This document shows, piece by piece, positions 21,664-23,788 of a stretch of DNA of 23,788 nucleotides. A program made the translations under genes and the position numbers. The DNA is from a virus: positions 1 through 23,788 of IMG/VR virus record IMGVR_UViG_3300047496_000077; one strand, 5' to 3'. The notes under the pieces are model-generated. The model saw nothing but the letters and a program-made list of their open reading frames with translations. It was not told the DNA's origin and did not search any database. How positions within the stretch are numbered: position 1 is the stretch's first letter; every line of letters starts with the position of its first letter.

Positions 21664-22433
21664 AGATGTAAATAGGGGATGGGGTTAGTCTTCAAATACT
21701 CTGGCCAATCGGTAGTATCGAACGTAAAAAAGAATGGCCTTCCTAGATAGTCTCTACCACTCTCTACCTGTTCTTGCAAGTGCCCTTGTACTTCCGGGGT
21801 GTTATAAGAGTCTTCGGTATACGAGTCATCGAGTTTCCGCTTGACCTCTTTATATCCTCCCATTGAGGTGAAGTGCCAGCCGTGGTATGCGTCAGTTCTC
21901 AAGCCGACATCAGTGCGTACGTGATTGAGAACCTTGCCCTTCAGATAGCCATATTTAGCTACTACTGTGCCCCAGAACTCCTCACTAGAGGCATTATTCA
22001 GGTAGTAAGCGAATACTCGTAGTTTTAGCTTCGCCGGGGCCAGATAAGCGCTTGGCTCCCATATCTCATCTACATCCCCTATATACACGATGTCATCATC
22101 GTGCACATCATAGGCGATAAGGGCATCTTTCATTCTCTCTTTTTGTAAAAACTCATTCTTCCAGTGATCGGCGCCGAACGTATTAGGCGAGTTCCACGCT
22201 AATGCGCGTTCCTGTACCGTATAATGCTCGTTTATTATATGGAACTCCATTTTAGGCCAGAACTTCTTGAAGTGCCGCTCATCACGGCTAAAGTACAGGG
22301 GTTTCTCTTTACCAGAAAACGTTGTCTTTGCCTCACAGATTATGAACTTATCCACATGCGGACTTAGCATGTTAAGCCTGAGGTCCAACATTTCCCGCTC
22401 GCCATTGTACGAAAAAATGTCAAAAACAGCCAT
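21654..22433 (-). CDS. GT17-like glycosyltransferase
   Basis: From ATG at 22433 the protein has 259 residues. The start MAVFDIFSYNGEREMLDLRL and the next block VDKFIICEAKTTFSGKEKPL match the N-terminus of GT17 enzymes (beta-1,4-GlcNAc transferase family). YIGDVDEIWEP (about 118-127) supplies the DxD sugar-nucleotide motif. Toward the C-terminus, GWHFTSMGG is also family-like. An in-frame GTG at 22454 would add seven residues, but the conserved family start lies at 22433. It probably transfers a sugar to a phage or host surface molecule. It shares the cluster with DUF3431- and GT11-like genes. Confidence 0.8.
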   Translation of the reverse strand: MAVFDIFSYNGEREMLDLRLNMLSPHVDKFIICEAKTTFSGKEKPLYFSRDERHFKKFWPKMEFHIINEHYTVQERALAWNSPNTFGADHWKNEFLQKERMKDALIAYDVHDDDIVYIGDVDEIWEPSAYLAPAKLKLRVFAYYLNNASSEEFWGTVVAKYGYLKGKVLNHVRTDVGLRTDAYHGWHFTSMGGYKEVKRKLDDSYTEDSYNTPEVQGHLQEQVESGRDYLGRPFFFTFDTTDWPEYLKTNPIPYLHLCK

Positions 22434-22487
22434 ATTTTTCAGTATTTCTATCACCTTTCACAGAGTTGCATCTAGCACATATTTGTC

Positions 22488-23105
22488 CTAACGCCATAGT
22501 AGGTAGTAACTACGCTCACACAGCTGCGCTTCCCCAGGAAGTTGATTGTATTCCAACATATCCTTCATTTGTTGGTAGACATCACGGCTATAACGGTGCA
22601 CTCGCTCTCTGGTGAGGATATAGCTACCCCCTGGGGCAAAGGGGATATATCCAAGCTTAGGCAGTTGAAAGTGGTCTGCCCACTCACTCCATGAGTGGAC
22701 GTACCTCGGAGCGACTTCTCCTAGATACCAACTATCATTTCTCTCATAATATATCCCGTCTTTGTAGAAGCATACGGGGCCTAACCTATCCTCGTACGTC
22801 TTATGGCTTTGCGTTAAAAGTGGCGTAAAGTCTCGGTTATTCTTTACCTTGTCAAACTCCTCGGGACTAATGAACTTAAATAGGTTGCTCTTAGACCAAA
22901 GAAAAACATCGGGGAGGGACTCGTAGTTTTCAATAAGATATGAAAGTTTGTCGTAGTCCGCGTTGCCGATGTTTTTCGTCTTAATTATCTTCTCTTTTGG
23001 GAATCCCGCAAGATAGCTATCGTCGTCTGAACGATCATAGATGAGATAGTCATCATCTTCCATCCAGCTGGGAGTATGGTTGTAGTTAACGAGTATTTTC
23101 AGCAT
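22488..23105 (-). CDS. DUF3431-like protein (putative glycosyltransferase-related)
   Basis: The 205-residue protein carries the DUF3431 pattern: KNIGNADYDKLSYLIENYES followed by LPDVFLW (about 44-70), equivalent to the family's N-x-G-x-E-x-x-x-Y-x-x-x-I-x-x-NY-x-x-L-x-D motif. Near the end FAPGGSYILTRERVHRYSRD is followed by a CERSYYLLW terminus. The family has no proven reaction that I can name; it often lies beside glycosyltransferases, as here. The start overlaps the previous gene by 20 nt and follows an A-rich leader (GAAAGAAAAT). Confidence 0.7.
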   Translation of the reverse strand: MLKILVNYNHTPSWMEDDDYLIYDRSDDDSYLAGFPKEKIIKTKNIGNADYDKLSYLIENYESLPDVFLWSKSNLFKFISPEEFDKVKNNRDFTPLLTQSHKTYEDRLGPVCFYKDGIYYERNDSWYLGEVAPRYVHSWSEWADHFQLPKLGYIPFAPGGSYILTRERVHRYSRDVYQQMKDMLEYNQLPGEAQLCERSYYLLWR

Positions 23106-23271
23106 ATTTTCTTTCGTAGGCTAACCGAGCACTGAGCTTTGCACTCCAAGTCAATGCAGTACACCCCAATATTGCTTCGAGGTTACACTTATCGCAACAA
23201 TTTCCGTACCTTTCATACCTACCTTCATCTATCGGTATAGAGGCTTCACATATGAAGCATTTATCGGTCAT
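23086..23271 (-). CDS. Small Cys-rich, zinc-ribbon-like protein
   Basis: From ATG at 23271 the product has 61 residues, with CFIC (5-8) and CCDKC (about 28-32), likely a single zinc site, followed by a basic helical tail. I chose 23271 because it forms an ATGA overlap with the upstream stop and has GGAG 6 nt ahead; a Met at 23283 would add four residues and lose that spacing. It lies between two sugar-related genes. Zinc-ribbon peptides of this size in phages are often nucleic-acid- or protein-binding, but no role can be read here. Confidence 0.6.
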   Translation of the reverse strand: MTDKCFICEASIPIDEGRYERYGNCCDKCNLEAILGCTALTWSAKLSARLAYERKYAENTR

Positions 23272-23788
23272 ATGTATCTCCATCGCTTATCTGAATAGTA
23301 ATTTTGAGGTAAAGCCCACACATGGGTATTTCTCCGGGCCCAGTATCGTGGTGCTATAACCTCTCTCACATTTTCGTTTAATAGACTTGGAAGTATATAG
23401 AAACTACTATTAGCTATAATCAACTCTTTTGCGTACCTCACCGACCGCCAATTCAGTCCTATATCGTGGATGCACTCAAAATCAGGGAAGAACTGCTTGG
23501 CGGTAGCCACATCATCTGTATGCACCTGGAAGCGCATATTTGGCTTGTAGGCGCGTTTGAGGGCTATAGCAGTGTCCCAGTACTCTTTTGGTAGGAACAG
23601 GTCAGGGAAGGCCGTATATTCGCCCCCACGGAAGCCTATAATGCAGAGGTCGTCTGGTGGGTCGAGTGGCTCTACTTTCAGCCACTCTCGTATTTCAGAT
23701 AACCGGTGCCCGAAATACCGCTCGTCTTGGAATTCGCCGTCTATGATGGTGTTGTCTTGGACGAAGTTTATCTCTGGATCGTAGGGAC
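23268..23788 (-). CDS. GT11-like (fucosyltransferase-like) glycosyltransferase, 5' end outside window
   Basis: The frame is open from the window edge to the stop at 23268, giving 172 codons plus stop of a gene that starts beyond the window. IDGEFQDERYFGH corresponds to the G-x-F-Q-x-x-x-YF motif of GT11. CIIGFRGGEYTAFPDLFLP matches the H-x-RRGDY nucleotide-sugar motif, with the His lost and FRGGEY in its place. FQVHTDDVATAKQFFP and ELIIANSSFY match the later (F/S)xDD and ANSTFSWW-type motifs. Family members transfer fucose to surface glycans. An internal Met at 23537 is not the true start, because the conserved motifs lie before it. Confidence 0.75.
   Translation of the reverse strand, partial: PYDPEINFVQDNTIIDGEFQDERYFGHRLSEIREWLKVEPLDPPDDLCIIGFRGGEYTAFPDLFLPKEYWDTAIALKRAYKPNMRFQVHTDDVATAKQFFPDFECIHDIGLNWRSVRYAKELIIANSSFYILPSLLNENVREVIAPRYWARRNTHVWALPQNYYSDKRWRYI

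Overview
The window is part of the genome of a tailed double-stranded DNA phage, free or integrated. Every gene I support lies on the minus strand, so transcription runs from position 23788 toward 1. Neighbours are packed with 1-30 nt overlaps or gaps of a few bases, and the contents are packaging, head, tail and lysis genes. A portal of about 630 residues, a major capsid protein resembling the N4-gp56 family, tail fibres, two large proteins that look like internal virion (ejection) proteins, and the absence of any tape measure, sheath or tail-tube gene together suggest a short-tailed (podovirus-like) virion. No integrase, tRNA, rRNA or CRISPR array was seen. The host cannot be named. Most starts lack a clear Shine-Dalgarno sequence and sit behind A/T-rich leaders, which suggests a host or phage that relies little on that signal (inference).

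Layout in transcription order. (1) 23788-21654, surface/sugar genes: a GT11 fucosyltransferase-like protein cut by the window edge, a small Cys-rich protein, a DUF3431-like protein and a GT17-like glycosyltransferase. (2) 21663-19805: a protein of unknown function and a phage GroEL-type chaperonin. (3) 19789-15255, packaging: candidate small terminase, large terminase, a free-standing HNH endonuclease, an unknown protein, the portal and a tiny basic protein. (4) 15252-12585: very small basic and acidic proteins, a second HNH endonuclease, two probable structural proteins and a Cys-rich protein. (5) 12584-10940: a non-coding spacer with two similar hairpins, a candidate scaffold and the major capsid protein. 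(6) 10901-5732, tail: adaptor-like protein, a repeat-rich fibre, a glycine-rich adhesin-like protein, a large beta-rich protein and small accessory proteins. (7) 5722-2052: a peptidoglycan-binding/LysM virion protein and an Ala/Gly-rich ejection-like protein. (8) 1969-1: a PurD-like ATP-grasp enzyme, a holin-like protein and a papain-like (C1) cysteine peptidase cut by the window start.

The genes fit a late operon. The terminase and portal package DNA into a head made by scaffold and capsid, perhaps folded with the phage's own chaperonin. Adaptor, fibres and ejection proteins make up the tail, and a lysis-like module follows. The most unusual points are these. One HNH gene sits at the terL 3' end and ends in the same IWRGK peptide as TerL. 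The second HNH gene appears to have removed the ATG of the next structural gene. Tandem fibre repeats are identical in protein but differ at 24 of 32 codons. A PurD-like ligase lies inside the late operon with a changed ATP-site lysine. Two matched hairpins precede the scaffold-capsid pair.
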